From Pleomorphochaeta sp. (lineage in GTDB: Bacteria; Spirochaetota; Spirochaetia; Sphaerochaetales; Sphaerochaetaceae), in assembly GCA_028532815.1 (NCBI GenBank), contig JAQQAS010000059.1, positions 1-64,000 on the forward strand: a stretch of DNA of 64,000 nt, given 5' to 3'. The notes beneath the pieces are model-generated. The model made no database searches and was not told where the DNA came from. It saw only the letters and a list, made by a program, of their open reading frames with translations. The translations under genes were made by a program, and so were the position numbers. Positions 53,063-61,317 of this stretch are shown here, one piece after another. How positions within the stretch are numbered: position 1 is the stretch's first letter; each line of letters starts with the position of its first letter.

Positions 53063-54064
53063 ATGAAAAAAATTACAAGTGTTTTATTAATTAGTGTTTT
53101 AGCTGCTTCAGCTCTTTTTGCTAATGGTGTAAAGGAAGAATCTGTTAGTGGTGAAAAAGTGTATAAGATTGGTATTTCTAAGTTTGTAGCTCATCCTGCA
53201 TTAGATGCAATTGAACAAGGTATTATGGATGAATTAAATGAAATGGGTTTATCATATGAATTTGATTTACAAAATTGTAATGCTGAGATTTCCACTGGTG
53301 TTTCAATTGCTAATATATTTAAAGATGGAAACAAAGATTTAGTTATTGGAATTGCAACTCCACCTGCACAAGCTTTAGCTGTTGCATTTAATAACACTGA
53401 TACTCCAGTTGAATTTGCAGCAATTACTGATCCCCTTAGTGCTGGATTCATGGATGAAGGTTTATCTAATATTTTTGGAATTAGTGATCGAAATCCAATC
53501 GAATTACAATTAGATACTTTTATTGATTTAGCATCTATTGAAACACTTGGTATGATTTATAGTGGTAATGAGTCAAACGGCGTAGCTATTTTTGAAAGAG
53601 CACAACAATATTGTATTGATAACGGTATTGAATTAGTTGCTGTAAGTGTTTCAAACTCTGCTGAAGTAAAAACTGCTATGTTATCAATTGCTTCTAGAGT
53701 TGACGGTATTTATATTGGAAATGATAATACCGTAGTATCTGCTATTGCAAGTGTTGATCAAGTTTGTACTGATTATGATTTACCATTATTCAACAGCGAT
53801 ACTACAAGTAGTGAAAATACTAACTTCTTAATGAGCTTTGGCTTAGATTACTATAAAGTTGGAAGAATAAGCGGAAATGCTGCTTATAAAGTTTTAACAG
53901 GAACTAGTCCTAATGAAATTGGAACAGTATTCTTAGATGATATTACTCAATTTAACTTTATCTTAAATTTAGATAGAGCTGAAGAATTAAATATTGAAAT
54001 TTCTCCTGAACTATTAGCAAAAGCAAGTTTCATAGTTCAAGATGGAAGCATGATTGAAAATTAA
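53063..54064 (+). CDS. ABC transporter substrate-binding protein (TrpX/PF04392 type)
   Basis: This 333-residue exported protein has a signal peptide (MKKITSVLLISVLAASALFA) followed by NGVKEES with no lipobox cysteine. The mature part matches the ABC_sub_bind family (YKIGISKFVAHPALDAIEQG; VIGIATPPAQALA; AAITDPLSAGF; MSFGLDYYKVGRISG). Relatives bind tryptophan, tyrosine or other aromatic compounds. TGGAGA lies before the ATG. Permease and ATPase genes normally follow, but here a terminator and a converging gpsA follow, so it is an orphan in this window. Confidence 0.9.
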   Translation: MKKITSVLLISVLAASALFANGVKEESVSGEKVYKIGISKFVAHPALDAIEQGIMDELNEMGLSYEFDLQNCNAEISTGVSIANIFKDGNKDLVIGIATPPAQALAVAFNNTDTPVEFAAITDPLSAGFMDEGLSNIFGISDRNPIELQLDTFIDLASIETLGMIYSGNESNGVAIFERAQQYCIDNGIELVAVSVSNSAEVKTAMLSIASRVDGIYIGNDNTVVSAIASVDQVCTDYDLPLFNSDTTSSENTNFLMSFGLDYYKVGRISGNAAYKVLTGTSPNEIGTVFLDDITQFNFILNLDRAEELNIEISPELLAKASFIVQDGSMIEN

Positions 54065-54086
54065 TTAAATACAAAAATATATAGAT

Positions 54087-54118
54087 AAGCATCCGTTTTT
54101 ATAACGGATGCTTCTTTT
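54087..54118. terminator. Convergent terminator between binding protein and gpsA
   Basis: Stem AAGCATCCGTT (54087-54097) with AACGGATGCTT (54103-54113), 5-base loop, then CTTTT on the plus strand. The stem is strong enough to serve gpsA in part as well. Confidence 0.85.
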
Positions 54119-55076
54119 ATTTAAATACAGTGTTTATATAATCTGTAATAGTTTCTTCTTTATACATTAGTCTGTATAAGGCTGTAACAATAGGGTATTC
54201 ATCAATTAAATCTTTTTCTTTTGTTTTTTCATGCATTACTTTAATTGTTCTATAACCTTCAATTACAGTTGTGCTTTTATTATCTTGTAAGAAACCTTTA
54301 CCAACTAACAGTCCTAAAGTCCTATTTCTAGATAAATCATTTAAAGAGGTTAATCCCAAATCTCCCAAACCACAATATTTGAAAATTGTAGAGCTTTCAC
54401 AATTAAAGAGTGTTAAAAACCTTCTCATTTCATCAACACTCTTAGTATAAATCAAAAAATCTACGTTAGGGGAGTTATATCTGCCTGAAACAACTCCAAT
54501 AGCTATTGCATACATATTCTTTAATATGCTTAAAAGCTCAACAGCACGTATGTCTTTTGTGTAATCCAGTGTTAATGCTGTATGTTCTAATACTTTGTTT
54601 TTTATATATAAATAATCTTCTTTGTCTCCACCAAAAGTAAAAGCTGATGGAAATCCGTTTAATAACTCAATTGCAAAAGTAGGACCTTTCATGCTTGCCT
54701 TTCTATTAAAAGGTAATTTTTCAGTTATAAAAGCACCTTGTTCACTCATACCTTTTGCAAGGTTAACTATAAGAGTATTTTCTTTAACATATGGTTTAAT
54801 TTTATCACAAAAACTTAAAATAGTTTTTGAAGGAATTGCTAAGAAAATACATGAAGCTTTATTAAAGGTGTCAAAATCATTAAAAGCTTTTATATTTTTA
54901 TTTATATACCTTGTTGAAAAACTTTTAGTATTTTTATGATCTGTGTTTATTTCATTTACAACATCTAAACTTCTAGCATATATTAAAACTTGATTTTGTG
55001 TATTCCATGCTAATCTTTCTGCAATAGCAGTTCCAAAAACCCCGCTTCCAGCAATAATAATTGTTCGCTTTGACAT
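54117..55076 (-). CDS. gpsA: Glycerol-3-phosphate dehydrogenase (NAD(P)+)
   Basis: This 319-residue enzyme reduces dihydroxyacetone phosphate to sn-glycerol-3-phosphate for phospholipid synthesis. It has the dinucleotide motif AGSGVFGTAIAERLA, NLAKGM, KGPTFAIE, the catalytic lysine in SILKNMYAIAIGV and the substrate region GLGDLGLTSLNDLSRNRTLG. It starts 3 bases after the ktrA stop and is the last gene of ktrB-ktrA-gpsA, an odd pairing with potassium uptake. Confidence 0.93.
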   Translation of the reverse strand: MSKRTIIIAGSGVFGTAIAERLAWNTQNQVLIYARSLDVVNEINTDHKNTKSFSTRYINKNIKAFNDFDTFNKASCIFLAIPSKTILSFCDKIKPYVKENTLIVNLAKGMSEQGAFITEKLPFNRKASMKGPTFAIELLNGFPSAFTFGGDKEDYLYIKNKVLEHTALTLDYTKDIRAVELLSILKNMYAIAIGVVSGRYNSPNVDFLIYTKSVDEMRRFLTLFNCESSTIFKYCGLGDLGLTSLNDLSRNRTLGLLVGKGFLQDNKSTTVIEGYRTIKVMHEKTKEKDLIDEYPIVTALYRLMYKEETITDYINTVFK

Positions 55077-55079
55077 AAT

Positions 55080-55742
55080 TTATTTAGCATTTTGTTGTTC
55101 GAAGGCACTAATATCATGGTTGTTCCCACTAATAACTAATATATCTTTTTCTTTAAGTATAGTATCTGGCATGATATAACCATTAGCTTTATTTTCTCTA
55201 ACAATCGCTACAATATTAATCCCAAATTTTGCTCTAAAGTTTAAATCTTGGATTCTCTTATTTGCAAACTTATCATTTAATTCGATTTCAATTATGGAAA
55301 AATCTTCACCAATTGGTAAGACATCTAAAGTTAAGCGAGCTGAAAGAGTTTTTGCTAATTTTGCTCCCATATCTACCTCAGGGTTTACTACATGGGCTCC
55401 AATCTTTTCAAGAACTCTGCCATGATCATCACTTATTGCTTTTGCATAAACTCTTGGAACTCCTAATTCGATTGCATTAAGAGTAGCTAGAATATTAGCT
55501 TCAACATCTTTACCTATACATACAACTACAGTACCACAATCTCCAATACCAACCTCTTTTAAAGAATCTTTAGATATTTCTCCTAAATGAATTAGTTGAT
55601 TAACTGTTGTTTTTAATGGATAAAGTTTACTTTGATCCTTATCTATTGCGATTATTGTTTTCCCACTTTCCAATAAATTTTCTGCTAAAGCAAGGCCGAA
55701 ACGCCCAATACCGATAATGCCATATAAATTATTATCTGCCAT
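55080..55742 (-). CDS. ktrA: Potassium uptake regulator (KtrA/TrkA type)
   Basis: This 220-residue cytoplasmic protein has an RCK-N domain with the nucleotide-binding motif YGIIGIGRFGLALAENL, IDKD at the second strand end, and an RCK-C domain (about 140-215) of the TrkA-C type. It gates the KtrB membrane subunit in response to nucleotides (ATP/ADP in relatives). It starts 10 bases after ktrB. Confidence 0.92.
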   Translation of the reverse strand: MADNNLYGIIGIGRFGLALAENLLESGKTIIAIDKDQSKLYPLKTTVNQLIHLGEISKDSLKEVGIGDCGTVVVCIGKDVEANILATLNAIELGVPRVYAKAISDDHGRVLEKIGAHVVNPEVDMGAKLAKTLSARLTLDVLPIGEDFSIIEIELNDKFANKRIQDLNFRAKFGINIVAIVRENKANGYIMPDTILKEKDILVISGNNHDISAFEQQNAK

Positions 55743-55752
55743 AATAAACCCC

Positions 55753-57054
55753 TTATCCGATTAAAATCTCTTCTTCAATGTAATGGAACCTCTTAGCTGA
55801 TCCTCTCCAACTAAATGCGATTGTTAAAGGTCCTATTCTTCCAATAAACATTAAGAAAATTAAAAATATCTTACTGAGTGAAGATAACTCTGTTGTAATT
55901 CCCATTGAAAGTCCTACAGTTGCAAAAGCACTAACACATTCAAATATAACCTCTTCAAAACTAAAAGCAGTACCTTCAATTGAAAATATTATTCCACCTG
56001 TGATAATTATTGCAAACATTGCTAAAGTTGCAACTAAAAATGCCTTAATTATAGAAGAATCAGATATTTTTCTATAAAAAGCTTTAACATTAGAGTGGGT
56101 TGGAATTCTAATTATTGATAAAACAATTGTAAACATTGTTGTAGTTTTAATACCACCACCTGTTGAACCAGGAGATGCACCCACAAACATTAAAAAGAGC
56201 ATAATTACAACACCAGTGTTACTTAATTTTCCAATATTAATTGTATTAAAACCTGCAGTTCTAGCTGTTACACTTTGGAAAAATGCTTGTAAAAATGTTA
56301 TATTTCTTTCACTAAAGTAAAAAGTGAACGTTCCAATAATTAAAAGAGAAATAGACATGGTTAGAACTATTTTTGTATGAGTTCTAAGTCTCTTATTTTT
56401 TTTAAAAGAGAAAATATCATATATTACAAAAAAGCCTAATCCACCAATAATTATTAGAAAAGCTGTTGTGATATTTAATAGTATATCATTGCTATAATTT
56501 GTAATACTTTGAAAGTTTCCAAGTAAATCGAATCCTGCATTGTTAAAAGATGAAATTGAATGAAAAACAGAAAGTCCAAGAGCTTTAAGAGGTTCATAAT
56601 CAACTCTAAAACTTAAGTAAAATAGGGCAGAGCCAACAATTTCACAAACCAGAGATGTTATAATTACTGTCTTAACTAAGGATCTTATATCAAATCCTGG
56701 TATAGTATTAAGTGATTCCCTAGCTAGGGTTAAATTTGAGTACGATAAATTATTACCTAGTATCATAAGAAAGAAGACAGCAATAGTTGCAAAACCTAAT
56801 CCACCTAATTGAATTAAAGTTGCTAAAACAACTGAACCAAAGACACTTAGTGTATTGCCAACATCAATAGTAGAGAGGCCTGTTACACAAACAGCACTAG
56901 CTGATATAAAAAAAGAATTAACAGCGCTAATTGATTTTCCAGTTTGATGACTTATTGGTAGCCATAATAAAATCCCACCAATTATAATTATTGAAGCAAA
57001 TCCAATAATTAGCCTTATCCCTGGCATCAGCTTTATTTTATGTTTCAATTTCAT
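55753..57054 (-). CDS. ktrB: Potassium uptake membrane subunit (KtrB/TrkH type)
   Basis: This 433-residue polytopic protein moves K+ and shows the four pore repeats with glycine filters: SAVCVTGLSTID, SFNNAGFDLLG, VTARTAGFNTIN and SAFATVGLSMG. The GGGIKTT loop after the third repeat is also typical. It is the first gene of ktrB-ktrA-gpsA. There is no ribosome binding site: TATAAT lies 7 bases from the ATG, as for a leaderless mRNA. I see no c-di-AMP (ydaO-type) riboswitch in the 139-base upstream region. Confidence 0.93.
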   Translation of the reverse strand: MKLKHKIKLMPGIRLIIGFASIIIIGGILLWLPISHQTGKSISAVNSFFISASAVCVTGLSTIDVGNTLSVFGSVVLATLIQLGGLGFATIAVFFLMILGNNLSYSNLTLARESLNTIPGFDIRSLVKTVIITSLVCEIVGSALFYLSFRVDYEPLKALGLSVFHSISSFNNAGFDLLGNFQSITNYSNDILLNITTAFLIIIGGLGFFVIYDIFSFKKNKRLRTHTKIVLTMSISLLIIGTFTFYFSERNITFLQAFFQSVTARTAGFNTINIGKLSNTGVVIMLFLMFVGASPGSTGGGIKTTTMFTIVLSIIRIPTHSNVKAFYRKISDSSIIKAFLVATLAMFAIIITGGIIFSIEGTAFSFEEVIFECVSAFATVGLSMGITTELSSLSKIFLIFLMFIGRIGPLTIAFSWRGSAKRFHYIEEEILIG

Positions 57055-57061
57055 AAAGTCG

Positions 57062-57090
57062 ATTATAATTGTTTACCATAATAAAAACAA
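57062..57090 (-). promoter_or_regulatory. Promoter of ktrB, start on or next to the ATG
   Basis: TTGTTT (57090-57085), 17 bases, a perfect TATAAT (57067-57062); seven bases then lead to the ATG at 57054. Confidence 0.65.
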
Positions 57091-57139
57091 GATATTAATT
57101 GTTTTAAAGTTGTTAGTACTAAAGTAACTCTCATATAAA

Positions 57140-57173
57140 CAAAAAATGGTTTGATTTATAAAAACCAAACCAT
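57140..57173 (-). terminator. Terminator of the phosphofructokinase gene
   Basis: Stem ATGGTTTG (57146-57153) with CAAACCAT (57166-57173). On the minus strand it is followed by a T run. Confidence 0.8.
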
Positions 57174-57193
57174 CAATATAAATTAATAAAATT

Positions 57194-58852
57194 TTATTTG
57201 CTTTGTTCTAGAGCTAAAGTTCTAGTTGTTAAATCACAAACACTTTCAGGACCATAGTATTGAATTGCTCCAGGGAAGGTGAAACAAGTATCAATTGCCC
57301 ATTGATCTCTATGAGCTTTGAAATAATTAAATGGAGCACCATCTAATTCAACTAAAGCTTTTTTAATAACAGGTTTTAGCTCTCCATGTCTTTGTTCCAT
57401 GTTCATCATCATAGTAATTGGAATACCACCTGCAACCCAATCTCTAGCAGGAGCACTCAAATTTTTAACACTAGATAAATAACCAGATAAGCCACTAGCT
57501 ATTAGCATAAAAGCATTAAATCCTAAACTATAACAGTAATCAGCATCAAAGTTAGATGGGAATGCACATCTTCCTTCATAACCAAAGAAGTGGTTTTGAG
57601 CACTGAATTTACCTGTATAGGTTCCATCTTTTTTCATTTTATCTAATTGTTTTGCAACCATCTCAATTAATAATTTATCAGTTTCAATTCTTGAAACTTG
57701 TACATTACCATGAGGGTCTCTATCCATTAGAAGTTGCATTTGAATGCTAGATGGTAAAATACTAAATACAGCTGCGGATTCACTAGATACATTTGAAATA
57801 ATAAAATCAACTTGTTCTTCAGTTGAAGTTAATTTAGAGTAAAGGTCAGCTTTCTTAGCTAATAAGTCATTTAATTCATCAATTAATGCTTTAACTTCTG
57901 GAATAAATTCAACTAAACCTTCAGGTATAATAATTACACCAAAGTTTAATCCTTTATTTCCTCTCTTAGCAATAACATCACTAATATATTCTACAACACC
58001 GGCTAGAGATGTTTTATTTGCTTCAATTTCTTCACTTACTAAACAAATATTAGGTTGTGTTTCTAGAGCACATTCTAAAGCGATATGAGAAGCACTTCTT
58101 CCCATAACTTTAATAAAGTGCCAATATTTTTTTGCAGAGTTAGCATCTCTTTCAATGTTTCCGATTAATTCACTATATGTTTTAGTTGCAGTATCGAAAC
58201 CAAAAGAAACTTCGATTTCATCATTCTTTAAGTCACCATCAATTGTTTTTGGACAACCGATAACTTGTATATTAGCTTTTTGTTGTAAGAAGTATTCAGC
58301 TAATACAGCAGCATTAGTATTAGAATCATCACCGCCAATAATTACAACAGCGCTAATGTTGTGTTTTTGACAAGTTTGTTTTGCTAATTCAAATTGTTCT
58401 TTAGTTTCTAATTTAGTTCTTCCAGATCCAATGATATCAAAACCACCAGTATTTCTAAATTTATCTAAATATTCACTTGTGATTTCCATAGTATCATCTT
58501 CAATAATTCCACTTGGACCACCTTTGAATCCATAAAGTTTACTTTCAGGATTTGCTTTTTTTATAGCATCAAAGAGACCACTTATAACATTGTGTCCACC
58601 AGGTGCTTGTCCACCAGAAAGAATAACTCCAACATTAATTTGTTTTTTAATTTCTTCATTATTACCTTTTGCAAAAGTTACTTTATTTAATCCGTAGGTG
58701 TTTGGAAATAAAGCTTTAATTTGATCTTGGTCAGAAGAAGGGCTTGTTGATTCTCCTTTTACAGGAATAACTGTGTCGATAGCTTCAGTTAAAATTGAAG
58801 GAAGCTTTGGTTGATACTCATAACGTGCTCTCTGTAGAGGTGATAGATCCAT
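57194..58852 (-). CDS. pfp: PPi-dependent 6-phosphofructokinase (long form)
   Basis: This 552-residue enzyme phosphorylates fructose-6-phosphate with pyrophosphate instead of ATP, reversibly. The length and the order of motifs match the long PFP clade of plants and spirochaetes: [29 protein letters not shown] (the second D of GGDD marks PPi use), CPKTIDGD (the lysine and catalytic aspartate), [16 protein letters not shown] and [19 protein letters not shown] lies about 10 bases before the ATG. It is monocistronic, with an operator-like palindrome in its promoter and a hairpin at the predicted mRNA 5-prime end. Confidence 0.94.
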   Translation of the reverse strand: MDLSPLQRARYEYQPKLPSILTEAIDTVIPVKGESTSPSSDQDQIKALFPNTYGLNKVTFAKGNNEEIKKQINVGVILSGGQAPGGHNVISGLFDAIKKANPESKLYGFKGGPSGIIEDDTMEITSEYLDKFRNTGGFDIIGSGRTKLETKEQFELAKQTCQKHNISAVVIIGGDDSNTNAAVLAEYFLQQKANIQVIGCPKTIDGDLKNDEIEVSFGFDTATKTYSELIGNIERDANSAKKYWHFIKVMGRSASHIALECALETQPNICLVSEEIEANKTSLAGVVEYISDVIAKRGNKGLNFGVIIIPEGLVEFIPEVKALIDELNDLLAKKADLYSKLTSTEEQVDFIISNVSSESAAVFSILPSSIQMQLLMDRDPHGNVQVSRIETDKLLIEMVAKQLDKMKKDGTYTGKFSAQNHFFGYEGRCAFPSNFDADYCYSLGFNAFMLIASGLSGYLSSVKNLSAPARDWVAGGIPITMMMNMEQRHGELKPVIKKALVELDGAPFNYFKAHRDQWAIDTCFTFPGAIQYYGPESVCDLTTRTLALEQSK

Positions 58853-58891
58853 AATTAATAATCTCCGATTTTTTTTGGTTTTGTTTTTTTA

Positions 58892-58907
58892 TGCAAGTTA
58901 CCTTGCA
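58892..58907. promoter_or_regulatory. TGCAAG-TTAC-CTTGCA inverted repeat at the 5-prime end of the pfp mRNA
   Basis: A perfect 6-base stem lies exactly where transcription should start (near 58906). It could be an operator or a 5-prime terminal hairpin that stabilises the mRNA. Confidence 0.5.
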
Positions 58908-58912
58908 CTAAA

Positions 58913-58941
58913 AAGATATTAAAATAACCTAGTTATTTCAA
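58913..58941 (-). promoter_or_regulatory. pfp promoter with a 17-base palindrome in its spacer
   Basis: TTGAAA (58941-58936), 17 bases, TATCTT (58918-58913). AAATAAC-CTA-GTTATTT (58922-58938), a perfect inverted repeat, fills the spacer and part of the -35 box, where a bound repressor would block RNA polymerase. Confidence 0.6.
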
Positions 58942-59030
58942 GTCTATTCATTGAAAATAGCTACTAGTACTAAAGTAAATATTATATTATTCTACTTATA
59001 ATAAAAATATGGAGATGCCTTTAAATAATT

Positions 59031-59582
59031 ATGAAAGTTTATGTTGATTCTGATTCCTTTTTTAAACAAATGAGAGATATAGTACTTAGAGCTTCTATTA
59101 AAAGAAATTTAGATATAACCTTTGTTGCTGATAGAGAACTTAAAGATGTATTAAAAGCTAGAGAAACCCATACTGCAGCTTTAAGAAAAAAAGCTAAAGA
59201 AAAAAATAAAAATATTGATAGCGAGAGTTTAAAAAAAATAAAAAGTTCTATTAAAATGATAGTTGTTGAAACAAATAGTGATAGTGCAGATGATAAGGTT
59301 GTTGAATTAGCTAGGGAAGGTGATTTAGCAATTACTCATGATATCCCCTTAATAGATAGATTAACCGAAAAAGGTGTTTTAGTTTTAGATGATAGAGGGA
59401 ATATATTTACTAAAGATAATATTAAAGAGAGACTTTCTCTTAGAAATGCCATGACAGAGCTTAGAAGTTATGGAATAAACATTGAAAAAAATAAGAGAAT
59501 GGGCGCTAAAGAAGTAAAATTATTTGCAGACGCATTTTCAAAAACAATTGATAAATATAGAGCTGAATTAAAGCAAATGTAA
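59031..59582 (+). CDS. YaiI/YqxD-family protein (DUF188, PIN-like)
   Basis: This 183-residue protein matches the DUF188 family: KVYVDSDSFFKQMRDIVLRAS at the start, then TNSDSADDKVVELAREGDLAITHDIPLIDRL with the conserved acidic residues, and RGNIFTKDNI. It is longer than usual (about 150) because of a lysine-rich insertion at about 45-70. PIN-like folds are often nucleases, but no activity is known for this family. GGAG lies 16 bases before the ATG, too far, and a 12-codon frame at 59009-59047 overlaps the start. Confidence 0.85.
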   Translation: MKVYVDSDSFFKQMRDIVLRASIKRNLDITFVADRELKDVLKARETHTAALRKKAKEKNKNIDSESLKKIKSSIKMIVVETNSDSADDKVVELAREGDLAITHDIPLIDRLTEKGVLVLDDRGNIFTKDNIKERLSLRNAMTELRSYGINIEKNKRMGAKEVKLFADAFSKTIDKYRAELKQM

Positions 59583-59604
59583 TTGAATTTATATATTATT
59601 ATAT

Positions 59605-60162
59605 ATGAACAATTCTTATCTAATAGTATATGATGATCAAAAAGATTTAAGGGCATTGAGGAAACTTGCATTATATTCTTCAATTTATAATAATTGTGTC
59701 TTCACCTCTAAGCTAAAAGAATATGATCCAAAAGATTTTATTGCTATAATTACAATGACACATGATTTATTATCTCTTGTCAAACTTAAATGTTTTTTTA
59801 AAACAATAGAAACAATTTCAATAATAGTTTTAGCTGACGGGGAAAACTTAAGCATTTTACAAGCTCTAGAGGAAGAAAATTTTATTATCTTAAGTAGAGA
59901 GTGTAAAGTAAATGAATTTAGAGAAAATTTAAAACTATTAAATCCAAAAGATAATAAAATAATAAAAATTACAAAAAGGGAAAAACAAGTACTCTCTTTA
60001 ATTTTAAAAGGTCAAAACAATAGCAATATTGCTAGACAACTTGGAATTAGTGAGAGAACAATAGAAGCTCATAGAAGAAATATCTATTTAAAAATTGGAG
60101 TACATTCTTTTTCTCAATTAACAATTTGGGCAATAGATAATAAATTGCTTAAGGCAAATTAA
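59605..60162 (+). CDS. LuxR-type regulator with degenerate receiver domain
   Basis: This 185-residue protein ends in a clear LuxR/NarL helix-turn-helix: ITKREKQVLSLILKGQNNSNIARQLGISERTIEAHRRNIYLKIG. The first 120 residues look like a receiver (YDD acidic pair at the start), but the phosphoacceptor aspartate is missing in FIAIITMTHD and the late lysine is replaced in ILSRECKVNEF, so it is probably not controlled by phosphorylation. No ribosome binding site precedes the ATG. It lies 22 bases after the YaiI-family gene and meets adenosine kinase tail to tail (4-base overlap). Targets are unknown. Confidence 0.85.
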   Translation: MNNSYLIVYDDQKDLRALRKLALYSSIYNNCVFTSKLKEYDPKDFIAIITMTHDLLSLVKLKCFFKTIETISIIVLADGENLSILQALEEENFIILSRECKVNEFRENLKLLNPKDNKIIKITKREKQVLSLILKGQNNSNIARQLGISERTIEAHRRNIYLKIGVHSFSQLTIWAIDNKLLKAN

Positions 60163-61154
60163 TTATTTATTAAATCAATTGCCTTTTGCATATTTTTATC
60201 TGTAAATTGTGCACCAACTTGAGAGATAATTTCTCCAGCAAGAATAGATGCAATTCTTCCACACTCTTCAATACTTAAATTGTTGCAAAGACCATATATA
60301 AATCCTGCAGCGTACACATCACCAGCTCCTGTTGTATCAACAGGATTTACTGAACCGTGTACTGGAATGTTATAAATTTTACCCTTGTAGGAAATAATAG
60401 AGCCTTTAATTCCGTTTTTTACAATCGCAGTTTCACAGATTTTACCTAACTTAATGCAATTTTCTACAGGATCATCGGTTTCAAACATAATTCTAGCTTC
60501 TTCTTTATTTGCAAAAACAACATCAATTTCATTTTCAATCAAATCTAAGAAAATATTTTTATACCTTGCAACAGCAAAAGGGTCAGCTATATCAAAAACA
60601 ACCTTAGTATTATTTTCCTTAGAAATCTTTAAAGCTTTTTTAATTGCATTTTTTTGGTTTTCAGTATCCCACATATAGCCTGTGAAATAAAAGTAAGATG
60701 CTTTTTTAATACTTTCTTCATTGATATCATTTTCATTAAACAATCTATTGGCACAAAGGTAAGTATTCATAGTTCTTTCACTATCAGGGGTATCAAAGAT
60801 AATTGAAGAGCCAGTAGCTTGATCACAATCGATTAGTTCATCTTTAGTATTAAATTTAATTAGGTTTTTATGATAGTTTTTGCCGAATTCATCATTTCCA
60901 ACTTTACCTGCTAAAATAGTATCAACACCTAACATAGATAAAGCTAGCATAGTGTTGGGGCATGAGCCTCCACAAGAATAAACTTTTGTTTTATCTTTCA
61001 TAAATTCAACTAATTGTTCTCTAAAATTAGAATCGATTAGTTGCATAATACCTTTAGAAAGATTTAATTTCTCTAAATCTTCATACTCAACACTGGTGAT
61101 AATATCTATAAGAGTATTACCAATTCCATAAACTAATGCTTTATCATTTCCCAT
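60159..61154 (-). CDS. PfkB-family sugar/nucleoside kinase, probably adenosine kinase
   Basis: This 331-residue ribokinase-fold protein resembles adenosine kinases: VYGIGNTLIDI, YSCGGSCPNTMLALSMLG, AGKVGNDEFG, ATGSSIIFDTPDSERTMNTYL and the catalytic PVDTTGAGDVYAAGF. Ribokinase or another PfkB sugar kinase is the alternative. The ATG at 61154 is preferred to a TTG at 61190 because the TTG forms part of the -35 box of a promoter whose start falls on the ATG. With adenine deaminase and the purine permease it adds to purine salvage. Confidence 0.88.
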   Translation of the reverse strand: MGNDKALVYGIGNTLIDIITSVEYEDLEKLNLSKGIMQLIDSNFREQLVEFMKDKTKVYSCGGSCPNTMLALSMLGVDTILAGKVGNDEFGKNYHKNLIKFNTKDELIDCDQATGSSIIFDTPDSERTMNTYLCANRLFNENDINEESIKKASYFYFTGYMWDTENQKNAIKKALKISKENNTKVVFDIADPFAVARYKNIFLDLIENEIDVVFANKEEARIMFETDDPVENCIKLGKICETAIVKNGIKGSIISYKGKIYNIPVHGSVNPVDTTGAGDVYAAGFIYGLCNNLSIEECGRIASILAGEIISQVGAQFTDKNMQKAIDLINN

Positions 61155-61161
61155 AAAAGTT

Positions 61162-61190
61162 AAGCTATTACAAATAGAAGTAATTTTCAA
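61162..61190 (-). promoter_or_regulatory. Promoter of the adenosine kinase-like gene, start near the ATG
   Basis: TTGAAA (61190-61185), 17 bases, TAGCTT (61167-61162, a weak -10). The ATG at 61154 is 7 bases away, and no ribosome binding site is present. Confidence 0.4.
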
Positions 61191-61232
61191 GATAAAATTG
61201 GCAATTAATCACTTTAATTGGCTTAAACAGCT

Positions 61233-61264
61233 AAAAAAAGAGATTTGATGTGACTCAAATCTCT
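61233..61264 (-). terminator. Terminator of asnS
   Basis: Perfect 10-base stem AGAGATTTGA (61239-61248) with TCAAATCTCT (61255-61264), 6-base loop. On the minus strand it is followed by a T run. Confidence 0.9.
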
Positions 61265-61317
61265 GTTAAATTATTTCTCATTTATACTATTTAAATAAAT
61301 AGTTTGATATTATAAAT

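Noticed and set aside
57055-57193. c-di-AMP (ydaO-type) riboswitch before ktrB
   Set aside because: The promoter abuts the ATG, leaving no leader, and no conserved core is visible.
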